A model generated the notes under the pieces. That model made no database searches. It had not been told where the DNA came from and saw only the letters and a list, made by a program, of their open reading frames with translations. This document shows, piece after piece, positions 43,401 to 55,074 of a stretch of DNA of 64,000 nt; the first letter of the stretch is position 1, and every line of letters starts with the position of its first letter. The DNA comes from Pseudovirgaria hyperparasitica (taxonomy: Eukaryota > Ascomycota > Dothideomycetes > Acrospermales > Acrospermaceae). The position numbers and the translations under genes are program-made. Where the stretch lies: the NCBI RefSeq assembly GCF_010093815.1, contig NW_022985550.1:2288055-2352054 (forward strand), given 5' to 3'.

Positions 43401-46400
43401 CTCCCCCTATACATCGGATCGTGAGTAGAGATGTCGTACAGACCTCGACTTCCATAACTAACAGAACTAGTGTCAAAAGCCAAATAGGCCATACTCAAGC
43501 AGCAGCGGGTCTAGCCGGACTGCTCAAAGTTGTTTTGGCATTGAAAAATGGCAGAATTCCGCGAACTTTACATGCTACAGAGCCCTCTTTAGAGATAGAT
43601 TGGCAGAGTGCGAATATGGAGTTAATCCAGCAACCTAAGTCGTGGCCCGAACAGACTGGCCGACCTCGACGGGCTGGCGTAAGTGCGTTCGGCATCGGTG
43701 GAACCAATGCACACGTGATCGTAGAGGAATGTCCTTCGACAAGAGAACCACAGTCGGACGTGGTATCAGCAACCGACTTTCCATTCCTATTATCTGCCCA
43801 TTCAGAAAATACACTCATTGAACAGGCCGCAAAACTTGCACGCCACCTTGAGAGCACCAGCGACTTTGATAGTGCTCGCCTCAGCTATTCACTGGCTACC
43901 ACTCGGACTCATTTTCAGCGGCGAATTGCCATTCTGGCGAAGGACAAACCCACACTAATCAAAGAACTTCGTTCTGTCTCAAATTCAGCTGTTTCCACAA
44001 CTACCAGTCAAAGGCCGTGCGTAGCAATGCTCTTCGCAGGGCAGGGAAGCCAGTATCTGGGCATGGGTAGGAACCTTTACCAAGTATATCCTGTATATCG
44101 AAATGCCATGGACCAAGTCTTATCACATTTCACCTCATTAGACGAAGGTAAATCGCTAAGAGAAGTCATGGAGGCCGTCCCAGGTAGCGATGACTCTCTA
44201 CTCATAGATCGTACTAGCTTCGCACAGCCAGCCCTTTTCGCGCTAGAAGTAGCTCTATGGGAGCTTTGGAAGAGCTGGGGAGTACAGACAAAGCTGGCTA
44301 TTGGTCACAGTGTCGGCGAGCTTTCGGCTGCTTACTGTGCTGGCGTCTGGAATCTAGCGGATGCCTGTCGTCTCGTTGCTGCGAGAGGACGACTGATGCA
44401 GGCTGTTCCTACTCGAGGCAGTATGGTCTCTCTTGAGGCTAGTGTTACAGAGGTATCAACAGCAATCGTTGAGGCGGGTGTGGATGGCTTGGTGAGCATC
44501 GCAGGCCATAATACTCCCACGCAGACTGTGGCTTCCGGGGATTCGGACGCCATCAAAACCTTAATTACCTACCTCAGTACGTACGACCGCACTGTGAAGA
44601 TAAAGCTACTTCCGGTCTCACACGCCTTCCACTCGCACCACATTGATAGCATACTGGGAGACTATCAAGCGGTTCTCGATACTATGCGGTTCTCTTCACC
44701 CACGATACCAATCGTGAGCACACTGACAGGCAAGCTAGCTCAGCCAGGCCAACTCGAAAGCCCCAGCTATTGGGTAGCGCAGGCGCGTAGAGCTGTTTGT
44801 TTTGTTGAAGGAATGCAAACACTGAGTCAGGAGGGCGCCAATATCTTCATTGAAATGGGACCGCAATCAACTCTGACCGGGATGGGAGCAGCTTGTCTTT
44901 CCTCCGACGATTCTCTTGCCTGGCTACCATCGCTAGCAAAGAGTGGCAGGTCAGTGATACAGCATACAGTTACACAACTACATGTGCGAAGAGTTTCTAT
45001 ATATTGGCATGAGTATTTTGGATCGTTTGGTCGCTTTCAACCCGTGGAGTTGCCAACATATGCATTTCAGCGAGACTACTTCATTCCTTTGCGGAATCAG
45101 GGGAGGGAATTCTCCAAGCAGGACAACAACGCAAACGACCGAAGGCAACAGCAACGTACTAAACATGATACAATGGTTACAGACCGCTTTGCCTTTGAAG
45201 TTTCATGGCAACAACGAAATCAGGAGCCGATAACTCCTCAAATTGGACTAGGAGGCAAAGGCTGCTCATGGGGGTTATTATGTGGCCCTTGCATGGACGG
45301 TGAACAACCTATAATGCCCCTGAAGCTAGCGTTATCACTGATGGGTATACAACTACTACCAGTGGCGAACATTTGCGAGGCTCAAACTCTACAGATTGAT
45401 GGATTATTGTGTTTTTGGAATTCCGGAACAAACTTGCCTAAAGCTCAGGTCCCCGACCATGTTCAGAAGTTGACCTCGGCTGGACTGCTACAGCTACAGG
45501 ATGCAGTCCGCCTGCAGTTTCAGCCATGGATAGTCTGGGTCACACAGAACGCAATAGGAGCTGGTGCTGAGGATGATGGAGTCTCGGGACTTGCGGCGAG
45601 CCCACTATGGGGACTCATGCGCACTGCTCGAAATGAGCATCCCGAGCTGCGTATGCGTCTAATCGATCTCGACGTAAATCCCCACGATTTTACAAATTCG
45701 ATTGGGTCTACGCTGAACAGTATGCTCAATTGTAATGCAGAGCCAGAATGTGCCATGCGACAGGGAAGGATTCTCGTCCCCCGACTGCAGCGGATCGACA
45801 AGAGCTCAATAAATCTACAGCCAGATCATGAAATTACGCTTCAAGATGGAGCAGTGCTAATCACAGGTGGTCTCGGTGTTCTCGGTCGTCACGTCGCCCG
45901 GTATCTGGTGCAGGTACATCACATTCGACATCTCATCTTGACCTCGCGTCGTGGGATGGAAGCCAATAATGCATGCGCAACAATTGAGGAATTGACTGGA
46001 CTTGGCGCGCAAGTCGCCGTAGTAGCATGCGAAATGGGCGATCCAGAAAGTGTGAAGCTACTTCTGGCCAGCTTTAATGACGCTGACTGCCCTCTACGTG
46101 GTGTTATCCACGCAGCTGGCGCACAAGACAACGGCGTCTTCACAGCGCTGACACCACAGCGATGTACCACGACATTTGCACCCAAGGTTTCGGGGGCTTG
46201 GTATCTTCATGAGCTTACTCAGGCTATGCATTTAGATTTCTTTGTAATGTTTTCATCTATATCTGGGATCATGGGTATGGAGGGCCACGCAAATTACGCG
46301 GCGGCTAACACGTTCCTTGATGCACTCGCACATCTTCGTCGTGGAAAGGGCCAACCAGCAAGTTCTATCGCCTTCGGTCCATGGACAGGGGACGGTATGG

Positions 46401-48142
46401 CATCCAAAATCATCGACTCGACACGTGTGCGTCTTATCCAATCTGGACTCAATATGCTTGCACCCGAAGATGGATTGGAACTGCTGGCCCAGGCGATATC
46501 GAAGCGGCGTACGCTGACTGTTGCTGCCGCGTTAGACCTGGATCGACTACAGAGCTATCACGAAGACCGAGGTAACATACCGGGGCTACTACGCTCATTA
46601 TTGCAACAGGGAGAGAAGAAGACTGTTGACCAAAGCCGGACCTTCAGTCAAACTATAGCCCAGGCCGCTCGCCAGGAGCGACCTCACATTACACTGAGCA
46701 TAGTACAAGAGACTGTTGCGAGTGCACTGGGCTTCACTCTACCATCCCAGGTTGATATGGAAGCCACTCTGCAAGACATTGGAATTGATTCGCTCACCGC
46801 AGTTCTTATTCGCAACCGACTGGCAAAGCTAACGGGCTTGAGTTTACCTGCCAGGTTTGTATTCCAGCACCCTAATTTAAGAGCGCTCAGCAATTTTCTG
46901 CTTTCCGAGCTAGAAGAAGAAAATTCCTCTGCATCTTCGCTGGACAATTCTACACCGAATACGACCCCATCCTCGTCACAGCTATGGCTCGACGTGGAGC
47001 CAATGAAACGAGGCTGCCTTGATGCTACTTTCACGTTTGGCAGCAAAGTCTCTACACCCCCGGAAACGGTATTTTTGACGGGGGCCACTGGCTTCGTGGG
47101 CGCGTTCATACTCCACGAGTTGCTGGAGCTTGGTGTGGAGGTCCATTGCCTGGTCCGCGCTGATGATGAGGCTCAGGGACTACAACGTTTGCTCAGCACT
47201 CTGTCAAATTATAGTTTGTGGAACGACAAACACAGCTCGTTACTCCATCCTATCATTGGCGACATGGCATTACCTCTTTTTGGGCTCACTGAAGACAAGT
47301 TTGCCGAGTTAGCAGATAGTGTTGATTCGATATGTCACTCTTCAGCATATTGCAATTGGATGGCTGACATAGGAGAGTATTTCGGCCCCAACATTGTCAG
47401 TGCCCATGAGGTTCTACGGCTGGCAGCACACGGGCGCGGGAAGGCTGTGCACATGATCTCCACGATGTCTACAATACCGAAGTATCTAGGCTACGATATT
47501 AGAGAGGACGATCCAGAGTTCGGATATGCAACTTCCAAATATACCGCGGAGAGACTTATGGTAGCTGGGCGTTGGCGAGGTGCAAAAGTATCCATCTACC
47601 GCCTACCTTTCGTTTCTGCATCGACTGCAACCGGACATTTCCGTCTTGACCAGAAGGACTTTTTACACAACCTCATTTCTGGATGTTTGGAGATGAGCAT
47701 GTTCCCCGAAATTGACGCTGACTTGTCGTCTATCATACCAGTCGACTATGTCTCCAGAACTGTCGCCAGCATCATGATGAGAGATACACATCGGATTGGG
47801 CAAGACTTCAATTTCACGAATGGCAGTGCTCTCAGTTTTAACCAGTTCTTCACTTTCATTATCGGCAATAGCCCTGGGATCGAGATTGTTCCATTTTCGA
47901 CATGGCGGAGCCATGCCTTGCGAGAAGCTGCCTCAAACACGTCAAGTCTCATAGCTCGGATCGTTCCTTTGCTTGAAGATGTCACTGATGATAAGGGGGC
48001 CTCGGCTATGGTTTCCGGTCATCCAGTGATCGAGCCGATTCTAGGAGTGAACGATTTTCCGGTGCCAATGGTTACTGAAGAATCTGCATCGAGATACGCA
48101 AAGCAAATCAGAAGTTCTCGGAAGCATTTCTGTGCCTATTGA
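40422..48142 (+). CDS. hybrid NRPS-PKS, A-T-KS-AT-KR-T-R (SwnK-like architecture)
   Basis: Three exons, 40422-41379, 41431-43420 and 43471-48142, giving 2539 aa. Introns are 51 and 50 nt, the second with an ACTAAC branch. Domains by approximate residue: adenylation 25-510 (YTSGSTGKPKG at 175); thiolation with Ser558 in FFEVGGNS; ketosynthase 636-1090 with Cys807 (DTACASS), His942 (HGTGT) and His990; acyltransferase 1165-1470 with GHSVGE near 1260 and HAFHS, the malonyl type; ketoreductase 1776-1950 (GGLGVLG, NYAAAN); second carrier with GIDSLT near 2087; thioester reductase from 2182 (FLTGATGFVG). There is no condensation, DH, ER, MT or TE domain. Expected chemistry: load one amino acid, extend once with malonyl, reduce the ketone, release as aldehyde or alcohol. 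All active-site residues look intact. Confidence 0.93.
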
Positions 48143-49507
48143 TCATGACAGACATTGTTATATATAGATATAAAAAAGGTTCATAGACATGGACGTCCAA
48201 ATCTTCAAAGATGTCGCATAAGATCAAACTGTATGGCTTAGACCGCCTTGGTTATCGTGGTCACTTGGCACACTGAGTATTTCTTCCTTGTCATTTTTCA
48301 GCCTGTGGACATGGTGAATTCGAAGTACACTCAGAAAATAGCATTTCTTGCTCCCTCAGGGCTCTCAGGACTCCAGTATTTGCCTCATATTCATAGCCAT
48401 CTGAGCATTAAGTCGTTAGGAGCTGGGAGTATCTAATAGAGCGTTAATTAAGCCATTCATAATGCAGCATAATGTTTTGCTGATCTGTAATTGCTCATGG
48501 CCCGCAATCTCGAATACCGCTCACATTGGAGTTGATACTCTTGTTATACTTATTTTGTTTAATTTATTGACACTATCAATACTGTTGCAATCCTACCTCG
48601 CTCCAGTCATATCTGTTGGTCCTCATTGGCTACCTAGGTCAACGTATATTAGTGTATTCAGCAAGCTTCTAGGAGAGTAGAGGACAACCTAACGTTCAAT
48701 TCTTAACGTGCGCGATAATTCCAACAGTACATGAGAGTACCGCACTCTATGGATCTGTACGAGGACCTCCGTGTGCAGGAAGACTGCAGACGAGATGTAA
48801 CTAACCGCTTGTAGTGAGACATTGGTCCACGTATCAGGAGGTTACTCCGGGAGCTAGCCGCATTATTAGTGCTTCAAATTGAAGACGTTGTACAAGTCCT
48901 CCGTCCAAAGGCCAGCTTCAGAACGTGTTGCAATGGGCAGCATCCGTTCTATCTTGACCATGAAGCTTTCATGTCCGTAAACATTGGATATCCATCTATC
49001 TTCCAGTATCCACATAAAATAAGTTCATCGGAGTGCAGTGAGCCATGAAACACTCTAGTACATAGTATTTACCGCGGACTAAACAATCATTTGCATCTCG
49101 TGGAATGTGTTCCACTCTAAGCACGCAGTAGAGCCATATGTGTGATTGAATCGCTCAGGATTAACAGAATTGGCTACATGTTAGTATGGCTCCGACAGGA
49201 CAGTACGGACACAGGATACATAACCCCCTTGTCAGGCAGTCGCCTAGTTGCTTTGAGTCCAGCTATGAACTAAACTATGGCTTTATGCAGTAACTATTTG
49301 GCGTCATGCAGTGGTTCTTTCGCGCTATGCAGGTCCCCGCTTACACACAGTAATTAGAATTTCCCAACACTCCTAGCGTTAGTAATCCCTCAGCTGAGGA
49401 GTACTGATATGGTTATGTTAGTGCACCCGCTTTTATGATCTAGCTAGTACCACTTTCTACGAAGCTCGAGCCTAAGGAGACGAGACTATAGACCGTGATC
49501 CTCGGCG
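48143..49507. other. intergenic, no gene supported
   Basis: About 1.37 kb between the NRPS-PKS and the zinc-cluster regulator. It is fairly AT-rich, with only short frames. It should include the NRPS-PKS 3' UTR and the regulator promoter. No copy of the 40281 palindrome was noticed. Confidence 0.5.
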
Positions 49508-50782
49508 ATGCAATGCTCAAACCAATATACAACCACGCACAATGACCTTCGTTCAGAAGAATTTGGCCGGCGATCAGCATGTGATAGGTGTCGAAGGATG
49601 AAGACACGCTGCGAGCGACCGCAATACGGTGACAAGACACAGCTGCAACAATGCCGCCGGTGTATACAAGCTCAAACGAACTGTATCACCACTGTCGAGT
49701 CGCAATTACTTCCAGGAATGATGCCAGATGAGCGAACACAACGCTACAAACGTCCTCGAACACCTTCTTTTGAGTCAATAGACACCGATCATCGGAATGA
49801 GTATACTGGAGCTTTTGGAGAGCAACAGCAAGACTTTTTCCTAGATGGATTCCTTGCACGATCTATAGCTGAGAGCACACCGTATACTCAATCAAGTGGG
49901 ACAAATTCTGATCAAAACATTTTACCACCATCCCGTACGGATCTACAATGGCTCGAGTTCGGGCACGATTTCGGCCTAGAAGAAAACCCGATTCCTGATA
50001 ATCTAGCATTCCTTAGCAAAGTGGTTTCTCATGAGAGTAAGGAAGGCTTAACAAATGGAGACAATCCGGAAACCGCGGTGCCAATGGTGAACACAAATGA
50101 GACCGTCTCAGCAACAGAGAATGACTGTGGAATACCCCAGTGCAACAGACTGGTTGACCTGAGATCTGAATCTGAGCTGTCAAACCAAAGCGTAACAAGA
50201 GTACTACTAGAGTTCAATCACAAAATCTCTTCAAGTTTACAGTACGATAACAACACGTCTCGGATTCACGATTGTATGGCCACGACTTTGGGACATTCCA
50301 AGAAATTTGTCGAGTTACTGAACAGAATCGTCCCGCATGAGCAAGCTATCGATATCACGGTCACTCCTAAGGATGCAACAGGCGAACTGCCAATACGAAG
50401 TAAACAAATCGACATAGAAATTGCATTGCAAATTCTATCCTGCCACACGAGTATGCACATCATGTACGAGAAACTGTACAAGTCTCTTGTTGATCACGAC
50501 TTTCAGCTAAAAGAAGCAACCATACTGCCAGCGCTACAACTCGAGGGCCTGCAAGCACTGAGCTCTGATATGCGTAGTCACATGCTGGTACAAATCTGTA
50601 TGCTGACTTTGGCAGAGATTCAGGCCAAGATGAATTCAATAAGACGCAGTGGGTCACTGACGCCCATAGCAGCAAGGACCTTCGAAAGTGTGCTTGGGAC
50701 AGACGCAAGTGAGCCATGGCGTCCGAGGGTCGGGGTGAAATGCGTCGCGGACGAGTTCCGAGATTTGCTTAGAAAAAAATGA
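49508..50782 (+). CDS. Zn2Cys6 transcription factor, likely cluster regulator
   Basis: Single exon of 424 aa. The zinc cluster at about 25-60 reads ACDRCRRMKTRCERPQYG, then QQCRRCIQAQTNC, with all six cysteines. The loop between the third and fourth cysteine is long (about 13 residues). A basic segment follows (QRYKRPRTP). The C-terminal part (DIEIALQILSCHTSMHIMYE) resembles the helical region of AflR-type secondary-metabolism regulators. Its position just downstream of the NRPS-PKS, same strand, suggests a pathway-specific activator in the nucleus. The candidate target is the palindrome at 40281-40312 (inference). Confidence 0.85.
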   Translation: MQCSNQYTTTHNDLRSEEFGRRSACDRCRRMKTRCERPQYGDKTQLQQCRRCIQAQTNCITTVESQLLPGMMPDERTQRYKRPRTPSFESIDTDHRNEYTGAFGEQQQDFFLDGFLARSIAESTPYTQSSGTNSDQNILPPSRTDLQWLEFGHDFGLEENPIPDNLAFLSKVVSHESKEGLTNGDNPETAVPMVNTNETVSATENDCGIPQCNRLVDLRSESELSNQSVTRVLLEFNHKISSSLQYDNNTSRIHDCMATTLGHSKKFVELLNRIVPHEQAIDITVTPKDATGELPIRSKQIDIEIALQILSCHTSMHIMYEKLYKSLVDHDFQLKEATILPALQLEGLQALSSDMRSHMLVQICMLTLAEIQAKMNSIRRSGSLTPIAARTFESVLGTDASEPWRPRVGVKCVADEFRDLLRKK

Positions 50783-51579
50783 TTTCTTGCTCTATGAAAG
50801 CGCGTCAGATACACCGCCAGTTTTCAACATGGGTGCATATCTCATTAATGCATAACTGTGTGTTCATAAAGGCTACTACACTATCACTAGAAATTTAAAC
50901 GTTGAGACCAAGAACTATAAGCGATTCAAGACCTATTCACCGTTGCTTTCTAATTTCTCCTCGGCTCTTTGAACGGCTGGACGATAACAAGCAACCTTGT
51001 AAAGGAATAGTACTGTAGATGGATGTGACCCAATAGTTACGACAAGCGGTGTGTAGCGCCATAAGCGGCACAAGCTGACGTTTGTGTTGGCCTTGGATGA
51101 CGCGTTGAAAATTTCTTGGAATGCTCGGTAAATCTTCATGTGGACAGGTCGCCCAGAAAACAGATGGAACAAAGGCATGATGATCCTGACAGATAATTAG
51201 GCAACCCATGAATGATGGCTGTTGTTTGAAGTACGCGAAGCTGGCGCCATGGATGGCCCCGCAAGCCCCTCCAACTGTCGCCCGCGGCATGGCATTGTAA
51301 TGACTCATTCAGCACATAAGCGTACACTAGGTAAGATGAAGGATGAAGAGGTAACTCATGTTTAACATCAAGATTCAAAATTTCCTCCATATACGCCTTC
51401 GTCACTAAGAATTCGACACGGTCTACCAGCGTGGAACATCCCTGTGCATTTGCGACCAATCACTATTGATCTTTCGAAGTCATCACATGAACTGAAACAA
51501 GACAAACAGTGAAGAGGAACTCGTGGAGCAAACTTATCATAGTATGCACACAACGAGTTGGCGAGAACAGAGATAATCA
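50783..51579. other. intergenic, possible unrecognised or decayed gene
   Basis: About 0.8 kb. On the minus strand about 50937-51460, three overlapping frames of 80-120 codons are open, one with ATVGGACGAIHGASFAYF. I could not join them into one spliced protein or name a family. It may be a multi-exon gene, a relic, or chance. Confidence 0.3.
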
Positions 51580-52200
51580 ATGGGGATAAACATGGCGTCG
51601 CCTGGAGCCCACGACGTAACTCGAAAACCATATACCGGGTCTTGCCACTGCGGCTTCATTAAATACGTCCTGCACGTCACACTACCTGCAGACCCGAACG
51701 TATCTGGTGCGGATTTAGATCCCGCGATGTTCTCAAAGATCTACAGATGTAACTGCACGACATGCCACAAGATGGGCTATATGCATTGCCGGCCTGTCAG
51801 CATGACCGACGACTTTCGTCTTCTATCACCGCTCATAGACAAGCATGGTAACGCTGAAGGCCTGGGGGTATATCAATGTGGAGGCATGTATGCGTCGTGG
51901 TATTTCTGCCAGCGTTGTGGATGTAGAGCTTTCACTATCACGAAGCCAGAAGGCGGGCAGATTGTGAAGGTGAATATGGGGGAACTCATGGAGCAAGGAT
52001 CGAAGGGTGAATTGAAGGAAGCATGGAAGGCGTCAGATAGCGTGAAGTATCTGAGCGTCAACGCAGTCACGATTGACGCGGGGCAAGGAGATGGGCTGAG
52101 GGAGTGGACAGAAAGGAAGTGGGTGTATTATCTGGAGCGTTTCAAGACCACGGGGCACAATATAAGCTGGGATCGACCTTTTGAAGCTGGTATGTACTGA
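51580..52200 (+). CDS. GFA / CENP-V domain zinc protein
   Basis: Single exon of 206 aa. Zinc-ligand motifs match the GFA fold: GSCHCGFIKY near 21, then CNCTTCHKMG near 64 and FCQRCGCRAF near 108. The family is named after a bacterial glutathione-dependent formaldehyde-activating enzyme, but most fungal members have unknown substrates, and formaldehyde activity should not be assumed. The C-terminus (RPFEAGMY) is unremarkable. A second ATG at 51592 is an alternative start. It lies 0.8 kb downstream of the zinc-cluster regulator, so cluster membership is possible. Confidence 0.85.
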   Translation: MGINMASPGAHDVTRKPYTGSCHCGFIKYVLHVTLPADPNVSGADLDPAMFSKIYRCNCTTCHKMGYMHCRPVSMTDDFRLLSPLIDKHGNAEGLGVYQCGGMYASWYFCQRCGCRAFTITKPEGGQIVKVNMGELMEQGSKGELKEAWKASDSVKYLSVNAVTIDAGQGDGLREWTERKWVYYLERFKTTGHNISWDRPFEAGMY

Positions 52201-52224
52201 TAGTAGGAGACGTGACTTATCAGA

Positions 52225-53454
52225 TCAGCTTTGGTGCGGAATCAACCATCGTTCTTTCTCATCAACTAGAGTTCCCACGACGCCGCCCATATCAGGACCG
52301 TTTGCCGTCCATCTCACTCTCTGAACTCTCGCCTTGCGATTGGCCCAGCCATCGCTCGCATTGTCCGTTGCATGGAACACAGCAACCGTCTCACCTCTGT
52401 AGTTCACAAACGTGCCATGTCCGGGCCCAAATGGACCTTTTCCGTCCCTACTATTCTGCAGGAGCGGCCGTCCCTTCCTCCAACTTCTAGGATCAAGGGG
52501 ATCTCCACCCATGTACTGCAGCACATTCATCTTATACTCCTTTGTCCAACTCCCTGCACACGAGTACACAATTGCCTTCCAGTTACCATCTGGCGACTCC
52601 AACCACTGCGGCCCTTCATTGATGCCTGACGAGCCTGAACACTCCCAGTTTTTGTGCGGCTGGCATATTCTCACTGGCGCGCTCGAAGCTTGCGTGGGCA
52701 TGTCGAGTCTTATGATCCAGAGCTCCTGCTGATTCTCGCATCCAGGGCGGTCAACGGGCCAGCCACTATATACAAAGTACAGAGCATTGTCTAGGGTGAT
52801 GACTGTACCGTCGATAGCCCATTGGCGACTGTCCATGCCTTTAATCGGGCCGGCCATCTGCCACTTGCCTGAAGTGGGCGGTTCTGTCGAGGGAGGCCCT
52901 TCCAGCACCCACATCCGGTGGGATTTGTTGCCATGCTTTGGATCGCCAGCGGCGAAGTACGCGTACCAGCGGCCGTAGATTGCGTGGAATTCTGGTGCCC
53001 ATATGTCGGCGGAAAAGGGCTGGTCAGGGGGCGGGACCCTGTCATAATTAGTTTATATCTGCCGATGTTACTTGAGTGAAGCGGAAGATCATGATGTATG
53101 GAGCCTGTAATGATGATCTTACTCACCATAAAACGTGCTTTTCGTAGTTGTAAAAGTCGAGTAGATCGTGCGAAGTCCAAATCTCGACGCTTCCACCGGT
53201 CGTGAACATCTAGAAAAGTCAGAGCACATCGACACCAAGAACTGTGTACACAATGGTCATAACGGCGTGAGAATGAAGGTGTCGCTTACCAAATGCCACT
53301 TGCCGTGTGTATGCATGACGAATGGGTCGGCTGCAGCATCCTTGGTAATAGTGTATACTACGTCCATAGGAGACACAGCGTTGATCTGTTGCTCCGCATA
53401 TCGTTTGCCTCGATCAACACCCTTATTGAAAAGGGATCTCAGCTTATCTGTCAT
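52225..53454 (-). CDS. glycoside hydrolase family 43 enzyme, no signal peptide
   Basis: Three exons: 53290-53454, 53127-53209 and 52225-53038, giving 353 aa. Introns are 80 and 88 nt. Splicing gives ADPFVMHTHGKWHLMFTTGG, with the likely catalytic base Asp in ADP. ADIWAPEFH, WAIDGTV (pKa-modulating Asp) and GINEGPQWL (general-acid Glu) complete the GH43 five-blade propeller pattern. The family comprises arabinanases, xylosidases and arabinofuranosidases. The N-terminus MTDKLRSLFNKGVD lacks a signal peptide, unlike most plant-wall enzymes, so it may act inside the cell or a 5' exon may be missing. The 3' end lies 24 bp from the convergent GFA gene. Confidence 0.82.
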
Positions 53455-54178
53455 ATTCGTCTAGATTTAATCACCTTGTGTATACAGTATAATGTGTGTA
53501 AGTGACGAGTGGAACCTGAAACCTGGAACCTGGAACCTGGAACCTAGGAAGTGTTCGGATGAGGCATAGCTCCTATACAGATATGGTGACGTACAGCTGT
53601 ATATGCAGTGGCGGTGTGCGTGGCTAGTAACGACGGAATGGACGACTATATCAGGCAGGTATCAGGCTGCAGAAGACAGTCAGGGTCCATGGATGCCGCT
53701 CTGGCTCGGGATCGGGCCACCCGCTTTCACACGTGGACCTCGTTACAGACACGCGAGTACAACATTCATCAAAGATGTGTCGGTCAAGTGTCAACGAGGC
53801 CAGAAGAGGGAGACGAGTCAGCTAAGGGTGCTACTCGGACGAAACAATGCGGTCCGGACAAGTTGCAGAACATAGAGACAGAGACAGGACAGAAAGAAAA
53901 GGCGACCCGGCTGAAACTCGCGCTCAGGCTAGCTTAACTGTCTTATTCATAGCATAGCCAGCTTTATTTACGGACTTTGCTTCTTCCGTGACATCCACTG
54001 TTGTTATTTACCTTTGTCTAAGCATTGACCCATTAACTTTTTCCATTTGTCCGTTCGGAGGATATATTAAAGAAAGGGCTGTGCACCACCGCCGCGATTG
54101 ACCTTGCAAGCCAAATCATCCGCCAACTTTACCATTCTTCTCGTCAGCGTCAAACAGTTCGCTCTCCTACACGACACA
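53455..54178. other. intergenic with a 7-bp tandem repeat
   Basis: About 0.72 kb. GGAACCT-type 7-mers repeat about five times at 53511-53545. Overlapping frames of 90-109 codons near 53603-53937 show no family and look like chance. The final 100 bases are the pyrimidine-rich MAPEG leader. Confidence 0.55.
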
Positions 54179-54658
54179 ATGGCTTCAATTGCTCTTCCAA
54201 CGCTAACCCTATCTCCTCTCGCGCTATTCTCCATCCCAGCCTATTACTTTGTCACTCTATCCGCCCATGTCTACGGTAGCTTCTTCGCTTCCACACGGGT
54301 CGACCGCAAGAAGCTCGACAACACCAACCCTCGCTTTCATAATGCCGAGGTCTTCAAGAAGAGTCTGAAACCCGCTGATTATGCAAAATACGAGCGCGCA
54401 AAGGCCGCGCACCATAATGGCTACGAAGGGTTTTCTCTTTACGTCGCCGCGGCCATGGGAGGAATGCTGGCAGGTCTTGACAAGAAAGAGCTCGATATAT
54501 TCGCCGTCGCTACTGTGATAGGGAGGGTACTTTATAATGTGCTTTATATCAACACGGAGAGGAAACGGCTGAGTCTTTTGAGAAGTCTAGTATGGGCTGT
54601 GGGAATTTTCTGGAGCTTCACCATATTGATCAGGGCCGGTTTGAAAGCCATGGTATAA
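54179..54658 (+). CDS. MAPEG family membrane protein
   Basis: Single exon of 159 aa. It is predicted to have four hydrophobic segments: LALFSIPAYYFVTLSAHVYG at the start, GFSLYVAAAMGGMLAG in the middle, then IFAVATVIGRVLYNVLYI and LVWAVGIFWSFTIL. The AHHNGYEGFSLYVAA and RVLYNVLYI pattern is typical of MAPEG proteins (membrane-associated proteins in eicosanoid and glutathione metabolism). The family includes microsomal glutathione transferases. The fungal subgroup is mostly uncharacterised. It acts in an internal membrane, probably the ER. Confidence 0.82.
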   Translation: MASIALPTLTLSPLALFSIPAYYFVTLSAHVYGSFFASTRVDRKKLDNTNPRFHNAEVFKKSLKPADYAKYERAKAAHHNGYEGFSLYVAAAMGGMLAGLDKKELDIFAVATVIGRVLYNVLYINTERKRLSLLRSLVWAVGIFWSFTILIRAGLKAMV

Positions 54659-55074
54659 AGAGCGTGCCGTCATAGGTAGTATGAGTATATAGAGTCTAAG
54701 AGTGAGTATAAATGTGGAGGCAGAGAGTACGGTAAAGGCTGTATCGCGACACGACATCCATGGAGCACCCCGCTACCAACCTAGTACAGGCTGCCAGGTA
54801 TTACTTGTTTAGTCATCCACGACTACGTTGACGCATGGGTATAATTACCTCTTCCACCCATGGACATCATGCCTAATTAAGCTATTTTGCCCAACGAAAG
54901 TCATCTCGATCTTAACGAACCGTGCCATAAGACTTGTATGATCTCAATCATAAGAATACGTAGATGCGTGGGAGCCGCTTCGTTTGTGCAAGATTCAGAG
55001 CTTCTCATACATTGGCAAATATCTCTCATCCGTTCTTCTACTCCACGGTAGGCGACCGCTACTGGGTTGAAAAA
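54659..55074. other. intergenic, DCL2 promoter
   Basis: 416 bp between two plus-strand genes. Nothing specific was recognised. Confidence 0.5.

Noticed and set aside
50937-51631. A gene on the minus strand between the regulator and the GFA gene
   Set aside because: Three overlapping frames could not be joined with credible splice sites into a recognisable protein. Left as an uncertain region.
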